Shown here: in pieces, positions 45,253-56,708 of the stretch
Position numbering within the stretch: the first letter of the stretch is position 1
Layout of the letters: the number at the start of each line of letters is the position of its first letter
Assembly: GCF_018143015.1 (NCBI RefSeq)
Contig: NC_054758.1
Span: 492,501-556,500, forward strand
Direction of reading: 5' to 3'
DNA length: 64,000 nucleotides
Source of the DNA: Lytechinus variegatus
Lineage: Eukaryota; Echinodermata; Echinoidea; Temnopleuroida; Toxopneustidae
The notes under the pieces: model-generated
Databases searched by the model: none
What the model saw: the letters and a program-made list of their open reading frames with translations, nothing else
What the model was told of the DNA's origin: nothing
Position numbers and translations under genes: made by a program

Positions 45253-47620
45253 CCTTATTCTTTATCTCTCCTCTCCCTTGCTTATCATTTCAACTCTTAT
45301 TCTTTATCTCTACTCACCCTTGCTTATCATTCCAACTCTTATTCTTTATCTCTACTTTCCCTTGCTTATCATTCCAACTCTTATTCTTTATCTCTACTCT
45401 CCCTTGCTTATCATTCCAACTCTTATTCTTTATCTCTACTCTCCCTTGCTTATCATTCCAACTCTTATTCTTTATCTCTACTCTCCCTTGCTTATCATTC
45501 CAACTCTTATTCTTTATCTCTACTCACCCTTGCTTATCATTCCAACTCTTATTCTTTATCTCTACTTTCCCTTGCTTATCATTCCAACTCTTATTCTTTA
45601 TCTCTACTCTCCCTTGCTTATCATTCCAACTCTTATTCTTTATCTCTACTCTCCCTTGCTTATCATTCCAACTCTTATTCTTTATCTCTACTCTCCCTTG
45701 CTTATCATTCCAACTCTTATTCTTTATCTCTACTCTCCCTTGCTTATCATTCCAACTCTTATACTTTATCTCTACCCTCCTTTGCTTATCATTCCAACTC
45801 TTATTCTTTATCTCTACTCACCCTTGCTTATCATTCCAACTCTTATTCTTTATCTCTACCCACCCTTGCTTATCATTCCAACTCTTATTCTTTATCTCTA
45901 CTCTCCCTTGCTTATCATTCCAACTTTTATTCTTTAGCTTTACTCACCCTTGCTTATCATTCCAACTCTTATTCTTTATCTCTACTCACCCTTGCTTATC
46001 ATTCCAACTTTTTTTCTTTAGCTTTACTCTTCCTTGCTTATCATTCCAACTCTTATTCTTTATCTCTACTCTCCCTTGCTTATCATTCCAACTCTTATTC
46101 TTTATCTCTACTCACCCTTGCTTATCATTCCAACTCTTATTCTTTATCTCTACTTTCCCTTGCTTATCATTCCAACTCTTATTCTTTATCTCTACTCTCC
46201 CTTGCTTATCATTCCAACTCTTATTCTTTATCTCTACTCTCCCTTGCTTATCATTCCAACTCTTATTCTTTATCTCTACTCTCCCTTACTTATCATTCCA
46301 ACTCTTATTCTTTATCTCTACTCACCCTTGCTTATCATTCCAACTCTTATTCTTTATCTCTACTTTCCCTTGCTTATCATTCCAACTCTTATTCTTTATC
46401 TCTACTCTCCCTTGCTTATCATTCCAACTCTTATTCTTTATCTCTACTCTCCCTTGCTTATCATTCCAACTCTTATTCTTTATCTCTACTCTCCCTTGCT
46501 TATCATTCCAACTCTTATTCTTTATCTCTACTCTCCCTTGCTTATCATTCCAACTCTTATACTTTATCTCTACCCTCCTTTGCTTATCATTCCAACTCTT
46601 ATTCTTTATCTCTACTCACCCTTGCTTATCATTCCAACTCTTATTCTTTATCTCTACCCACCCTTGCTTATCATTCCAACTCTTATTCTTTATCTCTACT
46701 CTCCCTTGCTTATCATTCCAACTTTTATTCTTTAGCTTTACTCACCCTTGCTTATCATTCCAACTCTTATTCTTTATCTCTACTCACCCTTGCTTATCAT
46801 TCCAACTTTTATTCTTTAGCTTTACTCTTCCTTGCTTATCATTCCAACTCTTATTCTTTATCTCTACTCTCCCTTGCTTATCATTCCAACTCTTATTCTT
46901 TATCTCTACTCACCCTTGCTTATCATTCCAACTCTTATTCTTTATCTCTACTCTCCCTTGCTTATCATTCCAACTCTTATTCTTTATCTCTACTCTCCCT
47001 TGCTTATCATTCCAACTCTTATTCTTTATCTCTACTCTCCCTTACTTATCATTCCAACTTTTATTCTTTAGCTTTACTCTTCCTTGCTTATCATTCCAAC
47101 TCTTATTCTTTATCTCTACTCACCCTTGCTTATCATTCCAACTCTTATTCTTTATCTCTACTCTCCCTTGCTTATCATTCCAACTTTTATTCTTTAGCTT
47201 TACTCACCCTTGCTTATCATTCCAACTCTTATTCTTTATCTCTACTCACCCTTGCTTATCATTCCAACTTTTATTCTTTAGCTTTACTCTTCCTTGCTTA
47301 TCATTCCAACTCTTATTCTTTATCTCTACTCTCCCTTGCTTATCATTCCAACTCTTATTCTTTATCTCTACTCTCCCTTGCTTATCATTCCAACTTTTAT
47401 TCTTTAGCTTTACTCACCCTTGCTTATCATTCCAACTCTTATTCTTTATCTCTACTCACCCTTGCTTATCATTCCAACTTTTATTCTTTAGCTTTACTCT
47501 TCCTTGCTTATCATTCCAACTCTTATTCTTTATCTCTACTCACCCTTGCTTATCATTCCAACTCTTATTCTTTATCTTTACTCACCCTTGCTTATCATCC
47601 CAACACTTATTCTTTATATT
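45253..47620 (+). repeat. 42-bp minisatellite, ~56 copies, with higher-order structure
   Basis: Unit reads about 'cttgcttatcattccaactc' + 'ttattctttatctctactctcc' (42 bp). Variants at the end of the unit (TCTCC, TCACC, TTTCC) and a divergent unit 'ttttattctttagctttact' recur in fixed order. The block from about 45.29 to 46.03 kb is repeated at about 46.09-46.83 kb with an offset of 798 bp (19 units). Because 42 is divisible by 3, one frame stays open for hundreds of codons (LLIIPTLILYLYSP repeats). The divergent unit's TAG closes it. No start context, introns or flanking coding sequence support a protein. Confidence 0.97.
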
Positions 47621-49742
47621 TTAAAGGGGAATCCAAACCACATAAAAAGTTGTATTAGAGGGGAAAAGTCAGATAATTCGATAGTTGAAAGTTTGATCAA
47701 TATCGGACAAACAATAAGAAAGTTATGAATTGTTAAAAGCTGTAAAATTTTGTAATCATTATCCCCATTCAAATTGGCCGCATTTGTCATGGCATAGTGA
47801 TAACAGGCAAGTGTTACTCTTTCATTATACTCCAAATGGCTAATATGTCTCAAAAATTTTCTTCAAAATTGTATTTTTCTTTCATTAGGACATAAAACAA
47901 TATACCTGGCTTATATTTAGATTACCGCCCCAGGGAAATATATAGGTACTTGTGAGAAACCTACAACACGGGCCTATGGGAAAGTTGTCCTTGCCCTTTG
48001 TCAGGTTTGTCATAATGTGCTGACCCAGTTGCCAATTTGAAATTTGCACATCCTTAGCAAGGGATCTCAACTTTAAAGCAGCCATAAGCCCGATTACTTT
48101 CATATCCCCACCGTTCCCTTTTACTTATTTTCCTCCTTTCCAACACAAAATTTTGAGACCAAAAAAGACACTCAAATGAAATAAAACGAAGAGATTAATT
48201 TTACTATATAAGTCGTAATATATTCTCCTGAATTAAAGTCTCTCTAAAAAAATCCTACTCTTCACAGCAAACCTATCAAGATAACCATGATAACGCATAG
48301 ATATGATTGGGTAGCAGTCACATTTCCCCATATACGGTGTCCGCACGGCGAGTCGAAAATAATTAGACAATGCACACAAATAGGCTTCCTAATCAAAATA
48401 AACACGTGCTAAGTAAAACTGATTATGTTAAAAACATAAGTAAAATTGGTTCATAAAAATGTAAAAATATGTGATGAAACTTTCAAAAGCAGGAATCAAC
48501 AGGAATTTCGAGACAGCGTAGGTATTATGTCACATTATCAAATTGATTTTTTTAAAGCTTTTGTAGTTTGTATTTGATACCATTGTGCTGACCTCATCTC
48601 CAGACGCCATTTGAATTTCAAACTGGCCGCTGTTGGAACACGTATTTTAAACCCTCATCTCTTTTTCTAATAAGGTTAAATTTCCGAAAAAAATGAAGTC
48701 TTCTAAAACAGGACACTCTCTCATATCTAAAATTATTGATCATTTTACCATGCACGTTAATGGCCGCCATCTTAAAATCCATTATGGCCGAAACAGCTGA
48801 ACCCATTTTTTCATATCTCTGGTTACAAACATCCTAGATTAACATAAACATGAAAACTTCTTAAAATTTGATCATGTCATTTTATTAAATTAATTGCGAT
48901 TCACGTGTATCAGCTGTCATTTAAAATTCAAATTGGCCGCCATGATAGTTGCATTTTGGTCCGTTTTTTGTGTTGCAAGCATTGCTCAAGTTTGATGGAT
49001 GTGGTAAATTTATTCCTTTGATATACGTTATAATACATGTTATGTTTATACAAGCAACAACCAAAACCAGTACAACTATAACTACATAAACCAATACTTC
49101 CCCTAATTTGCAGGCATTAGACTACAAAAGTAATGAATCATTGAAGGCATAAAAAATACGTTTTGTTCTACAACAAGTCTGAATCTACATAAAGGGGCCA
49201 ATAACGTCATTACTTTCAACTGAGTATATAATGGTTTCCTCTCTTTAGACTACGGTTTCCAATACAAATTTAAATTACAACAATTACAACATTATATATT
49301 TACATTTCAAATTCTACAATTTCCTACAATATTGGATGCCATGTCATGTAATATGGTCGAATTGACAAAGATATGATTTTCTTTTTCGTTACTCATCACG
49401 AATCCTCTTCAATACATGAATTCAAACAGGAAAGGATTCATGTCTTTCGAACAACCTGCCCCCCAAAAATGTTGATACACTGTCATGGTCTAAGTTCCTT
49501 AAATAAACAAGTTAACATGGTTAAAGAAGGACAAGAAACATCCAGCATTAAGTTAAGTTGAAGATTAATAGGGTAATCAGTGCACCAATCTGAAAAAAAA
49601 TATGTACGAAGTACGAGTAGTACAATACATAAAACAATGAAAGACGAACAACACGTATATCACACTTTGCGAAAGCGAACAGTATACCAATGGAAATGGA
49701 CTTGAAAAATCGAATAGGTAAATTAACTTGACCTCATTAATA
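47621..49742. other. No gene recognised; dispersed GGCCGCCAT words
   Basis: After a foldback fragment (about 47630-47760) the sequence holds several copies of 'aattcaaattggccgccat'-like words (about 47767, 48614, 48761, 48930). The one at 48763-48773 reads AAGATGGCGGC on the minus strand. No coding frame is convincing. Confidence 0.4.
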
Positions 49743-49950
49743 AAGGGCAAGTCCGCCCCAGGAAAAACTTGATTTGAATCAATAAACAAAAATCGAACAA
49801 GCATAATGCTGGAAATTTCATCAAAATCAGATGTAAAATAAGAAAGTTATGACATTTTTGAAAGTTTCGATTATTTTTTCACAATACAGCTATATGTATA
49901 TGCACAACTTAGTGATATGTAGATGAGAGAGTTGATGATGTCTGTCAACT
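49743..49950. mobile_element. MITE family A, left half
   Basis: 'aaagggcaagtccgccccag', 'aacttgatttgaatcaataa', 'gaaatttcatcaaaatcaga' and 'gatgagagagttgatgatgt' follow the left half of 3872-4494; the right half is absent. Confidence 0.75.
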
Positions 49951-50106
49951 AGAAGTCGTTGTTCTTCTAATATGAAAACAAATGCTTGGTGTCTTTGAAC
50001 ACATCATTTTGTTTCATAAAATTATCACTGTTATTCCCAATGGACGAAGTCGCCCCGCCTATATAACCGGCGAACTTGCCCCAGGGTGGGACAGGTTCTC
50101 CCTGCG

Positions 50107-50607
50107 GGGACTGGGGGGCACTCAGTATATAATGCATAGTGGGTATGTGCCGCGGAGGGGACCCCCATTTTCACACTCAAATTTCCGTTCCAAGACATAG
50201 CATTTTTGCCTTGTTGAGAAAAAGAACAAAGAAAGCCGCTCCAAGGCATAGCATTGTCTTCTTATCGAGAAAAAACAAGAGAGAAATCCGCTCCAAAGCT
50301 TCGCAAATTTTTCGTTACGCCGCTCCGATCGCATTGAATGAGCTGCAATTTTGGTGAAAAGCGGCCGCAGAGCTCCCCGGCGGAGGCCGCGCTAGCTGCA
50401 TCATGCACGCATGACCGTTTCATAGGGATGCATACGCACTCACACGCTGGCGATCTGTTCCCCGGACCCCCGTTTTCACAAACATCTGTCGTTCTGAAGC
50501 CCATTCCGAGGACCCTCCTTTTTACATTAAGCCCGCTCCAAGGCCCCCGTATTTTGTCTCGCCCGCGTCACAACCCCACCACTTTTTTGGTCGAGTGTCC
50601 CCCCCCG
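50107..50607. mobile_element. Short-TIR element with CCGCTCCAAGG repeats
   Basis: 'gactggggggcactcagtat' at the left pairs with 'ggtcgagtgtcccccccc' at the right. The interior repeats 'gctccaaggcatagcattg', 'ccgctccaaag' and 'cccgctccaaggccc'. GC-richer than its surroundings. Open frames on both strands are low-complexity read-through. Confidence 0.6.
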
Positions 50608-50829
50608 GGTCGCCTTGCAGCGAAAATTTTCTTTACGGCCCATTTTTGCTTAAACCGTATGCCTGTCCTCGCCGAACATAAGGTATATCACCTAGACCTT
50701 TAAACATTCTAAAACACGACCTTCCTGCTAAAGGACGGTTCTAGAAGAGCGTGAAAAAGAGGACGGACTCGTCCCACTCTCCAGATACATCATGTATTCA
50801 AATCACTGTACAGGGAGACAAATGATTTT

Positions 50830-50953
50830 TTAAAATAGAAATTAGAGCATGAAATGAGGCCCCTAGTTCTGCACATCTAATTCATAATATTACTTAATTA
50901 TAGAATCAATTCGGTTGTTTGTTTGAGGGACAATTATTTTGGGACGCGCTGTA
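50830..50953. mobile_element. Solo right end of mariner-type MITE
   Basis: 'agaaattagagcatgaaatg' and 'gagggacaattattttggga' + 'cgcgctgta' match the right end of 58965-59713; no left end is nearby. Sequence to 51765 shows no recognisable gene. Confidence 0.7.
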
Positions 50954-51765
50954 TAGGCCTATTTTTTAATTTCTCTTTATTTCAATTTGCTTTCATGTGA
51001 TCCTATAGCCAATTGAGGACAAAATTCTCATAGCCAGGACAGACTTGTGAGCAGTAAACTGTGCAGGGAAAATGAAGGAAACATAATATACATGTATATG
51101 AAATATTGTATAAAATGTTAAAAGCGATTTTTCTGTGTTAAGTCGCCCTGTTTGGCTACTCTCCTGGACTGATCCTTACATTTATTCAACCATTTGATTA
51201 TCTCCTTCTTTGTGAGGTCGTCTGTCTTAATGAGCATAAAACAAAAATATCCCACATTCACTGAGGAGCAGATGTGTAATTGCAAAACTTCATAAAAACA
51301 CGCAACGCCTCTTATATATTCATGGTTTATTCATTCCAGAAAAAAAATACACATTTGGCAGCCAATGGCTTTAAAAAATGTGTTTACAAATGGTTCACAT
51401 AATAAAAAAGAAAAAAAAAACAGATTCACAATATTATATGCAGTAGAGCTCATTATACTTAAGAAAAAATATGGATATGAGTATTAATTTCAAACTGAAT
51501 AATGGAGGGTATAATTCATTTTAAATGGAATCATAATGTATTCAAAATATAACCTAATACATGTCAGAAGAGTGAAAATGAAAAACAGATCAATTTGCTA
51601 GAAAGATGACAGCCAGTAATTTATGTTGAGTTGATATAGATAGATCAGATAGATATAATAAAGCGATTAAAATTTAATAAATTGAAGAGAGTTGTTTAGT
51701 TAATTATAAATTGTTTCAGTTGAAAACAGTGAATAGATTAATCGTTATTTGCCACAAAATACAAG

Positions 51766-52245
51766 CAGTCTCGCTTGCATTACGCAATTCATTGTAGCAG
51801 CAGTGCTGACTTTCAAAACAACTACATGTACAATATGGATCATTTTTCAAACGGAGAGGGAAAGACAAACATTCATTTGAGAAGTAAATCCTCAGTTTGT
51901 CGACCTCAAATACCCTTTGGCCTCTTACCCAGTGACCTGAAATTGCTTTGTCTATTTTCCGATACCTGATAACCATTTTCATGGAACAGCGATTTATACT
52001 TGCAAAATTATATAAAAAATTGAAAATTAATGTGGTCGAAGTTTATTGACGCTAAATGACTTTTGACCTTAATCATGTGACCTGCAACTCATGTCAGATG
52101 GTCAGTGATACTTGATCAAGTTTAATGAAATAGGCCAGAGATGACATAAAAAAAACGTAACGTTGGCTACGATTTCAATGGTCAAACTTCATTGACCCTA
52201 AAGGACTTTTGACCTTAATCATGTGATCTGAAACTAATGCATGGT
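51766..52245. mobile_element. Diverged relative of the DR1-bearing element
   Basis: 'gcaattcattgtagcagcag' + 'tgctgactttc' matches the left end of 21529-22594. Later 'aatgacttttgaccttaatcatgtgacc' and 'ctaaaggacttttgacctta' type words (split here over two monomers) are decayed versions of its DR1 junctions. About two monomers remain; the right end is absent. 52246-52756 shows no recognisable gene. Confidence 0.65.
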
Positions 52246-52756
52246 TATTTGCACGTTGCAAAAAGATTGAGCGCCCTATTGGCAATCTCGGGTTAATTTG
52301 TGGTTACCAGTGTGTTAATCCAACAACCTGGAGTTTTGTGGCCAGTTTTTGGATGGATCCTTGTTGATCCTTGTTCTTTCTATAAGTGTGAGACAAATTT
52401 CATCAAGTTTGTAATGGAGTAGGCATCAACTTGCTACAGTCAGCCATCATAGAAGCCTCTATTCTGAATCCCTATTCTTCATGATCAGCCAGCCTTATTT
52501 TCTATGGAACAATGCAGCTACTTAGGCTTCTATCTATGCAGCCACTCTCTGCCAAACTTTCAACTGTCATGTATTACATACACATGTACGTACAAGGATA
52601 CCAATGTATATTCAAGTCGCCCCAAAGTGTTGAGGAAGTTCTCTGAACTCCCAATCCCGTACCATGCCAACACATCTTCAACTACAGCTAATGAAATGTG
52701 GTGATGTGTCCCGTGATGTGTGTCCTAATCCTCGCCCAGAAGAACATGATGGATCT

Positions 52757-52916
52757 GGGGAGCGTTTCATGAAAGGACTTGTCAGACGTTTTATTCGACA
52801 AGTCCTGTTTTATCCGACAGTTACTATAGTAACAGTGCTTCTCAAACAATCAGAATCAGGAAAGTTGTCAGATCTGACAACTTGTCGGACTAAAAATATT
52901 GATGAAACGTTCCCCG
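52757..52916. mobile_element. Foldback MITE, family C (full copy)
   Basis: 'ggggagcgtttcatgaaagg' and inverted 'gatgaaacgttcccc', with 'acttgtcagacgttttattc' against 'gacaacttgtcggac'. Shares the 'ctatagtaacagtgcttctc' interior with 9808-9976. 52917-53600 shows no gene. Confidence 0.8.
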
Positions 52917-53658
52917 GGTGTTAAGATCAGATTTACTGGCACGTCTGTTACGGTCTTAAACTGTAAACTCTTGCTTTAGTGTAACTCGCTCCCTAGCTTA
53001 TTGAAAAATGTGTCCAGTCTGTGCGCACACTGCCTTTGTGTTGTTTGGTACCATTAATTCGTTTGTACACCAACGCACCAGATGCACGCATGGGATCCAT
53101 TGCATGCACACGTACACGATCGCCTATGATTTGCTCTAAATAGAAAATATGCTGCAGTTTTTTACCAGGTTATTATATGTCTTAAATCTCTTTTATTTTC
53201 TGAGAAAGATGCTTTTTCTAGAACGCGGACTACAACTCCCCACCCAAAAAGAAAAACGTAAGTAGTCGGGGGAAAAAAAAAGAAACACACAGAGTGTTTG
53301 TGCGTGAATATTTTATTGAAGCGATATTCTCGCTTAAACTCCCCATTCACTGTGCGCTCGTACATTATATTTGCAATAGAACACTTTTACGCGAACTTAC
53401 CCGACGAGTTACTCTATAAGCACGATTCGCTTATAAGATCGTAACACACGTCTGACATACCTTCTGTTATGCATAGATATGATCCTCTGTATATGAAGTC
53501 TATCAATCAGTCATCACGGATTATGACACATGCACAGCCTCCAATGAATGTCAGAAGCCTCATACTACAGTAGATCTTGGAATCTCGCAACGTGATACAG
53601 GAAGATCAGTGAAACGGAAGAAGAGAACTCGTCGTATAAGACGGGGAATCCAGCATCC

Positions 53659-55766
53659 TTGACCATGCTTGAATCTGTTGAAGTTGCAGAGCCAAAGGAT
53701 ATTTACATTCCTGTGGTCATTACTTCTAGGACATCAATAGCATCTGTCTTCAAAAGCAAACATCCATCACAACATCTAGGCAAATCCCACAAACCATTAG
53801 TCTCCAGGGGAATCTCTAAAATTTCTCTAACAAGGATTGGACTTTGGAACACTCGATCTTTGATGAACAAAGAGACTGAAGTTAGTGACTTTATCATCTC
53901 GGAACGCCTAGACGTCTTGGCTTTCACAGAATTGTGGCTCAGAGGGGATGGGAGAGACTCCCCTACAATAGCAGGCATACAGAATACACTTCAGGATTTC
54001 AAGCTACTAAAACTACCCAGAAAGGAAAGAGGGGTAGTAGTCTCTGTGTAATTTTGCGAAATTCTTTTTCTAATAAAAAGAAGCCACATGTGTTTGACAC
54101 ATTTGAATGCCTTGAGGTAATTGCAAGCTTTAGAAAGACGAGTAGCCAGAGAAGTCTCTCTTTGTTTGTAATCTATAGACCACCATCGTGCTTGCGTGGT
54201 CAGTCATTTTGGCATTTTCTGATCGAGTTCTCAGAACTTCTTCAATCGACCAACCTGCTTCTGAATCAAGACTTTAGTGGTTATCTTGGGTGATGTCAAT
54301 ATACATGTTGACATGACACAAATACAGACGCAAAGAACTTTAAAGATCTACTGGAGTCAGCGGGTTTGAATCAGCGTATATCCCACCCTACTCATATTAA
54401 AGGACACACTCTTGATTTGGTAATTATGAGGGATAATGATCACTCAATTAGGGACGTTGTGGTAACCCAGACTTTGCCATCAGATCATTCTGCATCATCT
54501 TTTCACTCCCCTTCGTGAGACCACCGCCAACATCTAATGTCATTCATGCCCGTATGTTACGTGAACTTGACATTGATCAATCAAGTTAGATATCGAGTCC
54601 TTCGTAGCAGTTACAAGCTTAGAGGAAATGGAAATTGACCAGAAGGTACATATTTTCAATGACCCTCTTGCTTCTAATCTAGATCGCCACGCACCAATCA
54701 AGAAAAGGAAAGTGAGAGTTCGTCCCTATGCTCCTTGGTACAACGACGCAATACGCAAGGCCAAACAAGACCTTCGTGCATGGGAAAGGAGATGGAGAAA
54801 GAACACACGTTCATCTACAACATTTGTATCTGATGACATGAAGAAAGCAACGAGAGAATATTACCAACTTGTCAATAACTTTAAGCGTCAGAATCTTCAA
54901 GAACTTATATCCACTAGCAACAGCAAACAACTGTTTCATGTGATTGACAAGATGATTACTGAAAAGCCTGATAAATCATAGCCATCATATCAGTCAAGTG
55001 CTGAGATTGCCCAGAAGTTCTCAAAGTTTTTTGACAGTAAAATTCAACAACTGAGATCTTCATTTTCTTCCTCTTCTATTGTTGTGGGGGGGGGGGGGGA
55101 AGCCTGTGATCAATTGATCATCGTCTTGAGAAATTTGCGCCAGTTTCCCAAGAAGATCCAGCGCTAATTCTTAGCCAGTGTCTAGAGTTCCTGGTACCGG
55201 CCATCACGGACATTACCAACGATTCACTATAATGCGGAGTCTTCCCTTCAGCGCTCAAATCTGCTTTGGTCATTCCTACCCTAAAGAGACCGTCACTGGA
55301 TGCAGAAAGTTTAAGGAACTACAGACCAATTTCAAATTTACTCTTTTGGGGTAAGGAAATATAACGAGTTGTCTCAAATCAATTTACTGAATACCTTACT
55401 GCTAACTCCCGTCTCGCATCCCGACAGTCTGCATATCGAAAAAATCATAGTGTGGACACTGTGCTACTTCGTGTTCAAGATAATATTCTACATGCTTTGG
55501 ATACTGGAGATGATGCTATCCTCATACTTTTGGACCTACGTGTAACATCAGCCTTCGACACAGTTGATCACGATGTTCTTCTTTCCAGGCTGAAAACACG
55601 ATTCGGTGTCTCTTGGACTGTAGCAAAGTGGTTTGACTCTTACATCACTGGACAATATCAACAGGTGATCATTGATGGCTCACGATCTGATCCTACTCTA
55701 ATTAAATGGGGGTATCAAAATCATGACCAACCACCTCAACTTTCAAATAGTTACCGCACACAATAG
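53659..55766 (+). pseudogene. Decayed non-LTR retrotransposon (endonuclease + partial RT)
   Basis: An ORF2-type polyprotein in broken frames. 53820-54035: IGLWNTRSLMNKETEVSDF and DVLAFTELWL, the N-terminus of an APE-type endonuclease (N and E of the active site visible). 54130-54500, across frameshifts: VIYRPP, GDVNIHVD, PTHIKGHTLDLVIMRD, and TLPSDHSAS with the usual catalytic D and H. 54628-54981: linker RHAPIKKRKVRVRPYAPWYN. 55270-55700: start of the reverse transcriptase with LRNYRPISN, SAYRKNHSVDTVLLRVQDN, ILLDLRVTSAFDTVDHDVLL. The sequence ends before the YADD-bearing region, so RT catalysis is lost. Stops and frameshifts throughout; a G12 tract sits at 55087. Most like the CR1/Jockey group; family not certain. 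Confidence 0.88.
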
Positions 55767-56303
55767 GTCAATATCATGCGCTAAAATATACAATTTTAAT
55801 ATATACATATATTACCTGATGTACGCCTCTCATCTGGTTGAGATTAAATACATTTATACCAACATTTCTTTGAAAATAACTGCAATATCGAAATTTCAGA
55901 AAGTGGGCTAATAAGAGTTTTCACTGTCGTTGCAATCTTACTTTACACTGTGGGACACTATGTTATATAACATGATATAAAATACGTACTCATCAATATA
56001 TAATTTTTAAAATATAATTATATACACCAAGGCCTACATAGGCCTCACCATATATGTCAGGGCCCAATACTTGGTTTTGTGTGTTTTAACAACCAACGTT
56101 ATGACATTTATTCATACTCAGTGGAGTCATATAATCTCATGATGACATACTGATCTCACAATAAGATTTGATTTATGTCATAAATCCGAACCAAAACTCT
56201 ATTCTATGACTAATTTCGTTATTTATGTTCGACGTCATATCGATACATTTCACCAAAGATTTGCCTTTCAGCTGTCTATTTTTATTCTTTTGCTTCTGTA
56301 GGA
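55767..56303. other. No gene recognised; 3' flank of Death-domain exon
   Basis: AT-rich with no coding signal. On the minus strand AATAAA words lie at 56281-56286 (18 nt past the stop) and near 56107, candidate poly(A) signals for the Death-domain gene. Confidence 0.4.
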
Positions 56304-56610
56304 TCACGTTAGATTGACACCACCCAGGTAGTTGTCTGCCAGATGAGTAAGCTTAGCATCTTTAAGGGCTTTCCTCAACTGTTCTCGTGCTCTTGATTTA
56401 GTTGTTCCTTTCCTCCATTTACGAAGCATATTCAGCGTGCCCATGTAATCTCCATCCCTCTGATTAACCCCTATGTAACGTTGCCTCTCCTCCGGTTCAA
56501 AGCCCAGTTTACCTCCAAGACGATCAATTTCTGTTCTTTCGTTGATCCGGTTAGCAATTTCTGTTAGAATGTCATCGAAATCCTTTTCACACTCTTCCCC
56601 TGGTGCTTTA
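56304..56610 (-). CDS. Death-domain protein, terminal exon
   Basis: Acceptor 'ttatattctttcag' on the minus strand, first exon base 56610; one base completes a split codon, then 101 codons to the stop. The exon encodes KAPGEECEKDFDDIL, then a Death domain: ILTEIANRINERTEIDRLGG (helices 1-2, with the usual W replaced), KLGFEPEERQRYIG (helix 2-3), then NMLRKWRKG (the MLxxW motif of helix 4-5) and REQLRKALKDAKLTHLADNY (helices 5-6). Length about 85 residues, normal for the fold. Death domains bind one another in apoptosis and innate-immune complexes in the cytoplasm. Here it is the C-terminal domain of a larger product whose other exons I could not find, so the protein type is unknown. Adjacent open frame into the intron is not coding. 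Confidence 0.82.
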
Positions 56611-56708
56611 CTGAAAGAATATAAAATGAAATTAGGAAAATAGTAATGTTCAACGATGAAGATAACGACCAAAATGATCATTATCATCTGATTATTTGTA
56701 AACACCAC

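Larger units (their letters stand above)
44110..45290. repeat. Diverged ~900-bp duplication around GA tracts
   Basis: 44160-44345 and 45055-45255 share the order: (GA)n tract, 'gcatgaaatattttgaaaat'/'gcatgaaatatcaaaatat', 'cctcgatcgccaa'/'cctcgagtgcata', 'tttctccttctctctcctta' and 'ctttccttacgcctt'. This indicates an old tandem duplication whose second copy ends where the 42-bp minisatellite begins. Confidence 0.6.

Noticed and set aside
45278..47071. Long hydrophobic open frames (219, 233 and 79 codons) of repeated LLIIPTLILYLYSP
   Set aside because: They are read-through of a 42-bp minisatellite in one frame; no start context, no flanking exons, and the frame is closed wherever the divergent unit occurs.
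45253..47620. CRISPR-like array of regular repeats
   Set aside because: Units are head to tail with no unique spacers, and the genome is that of an animal.
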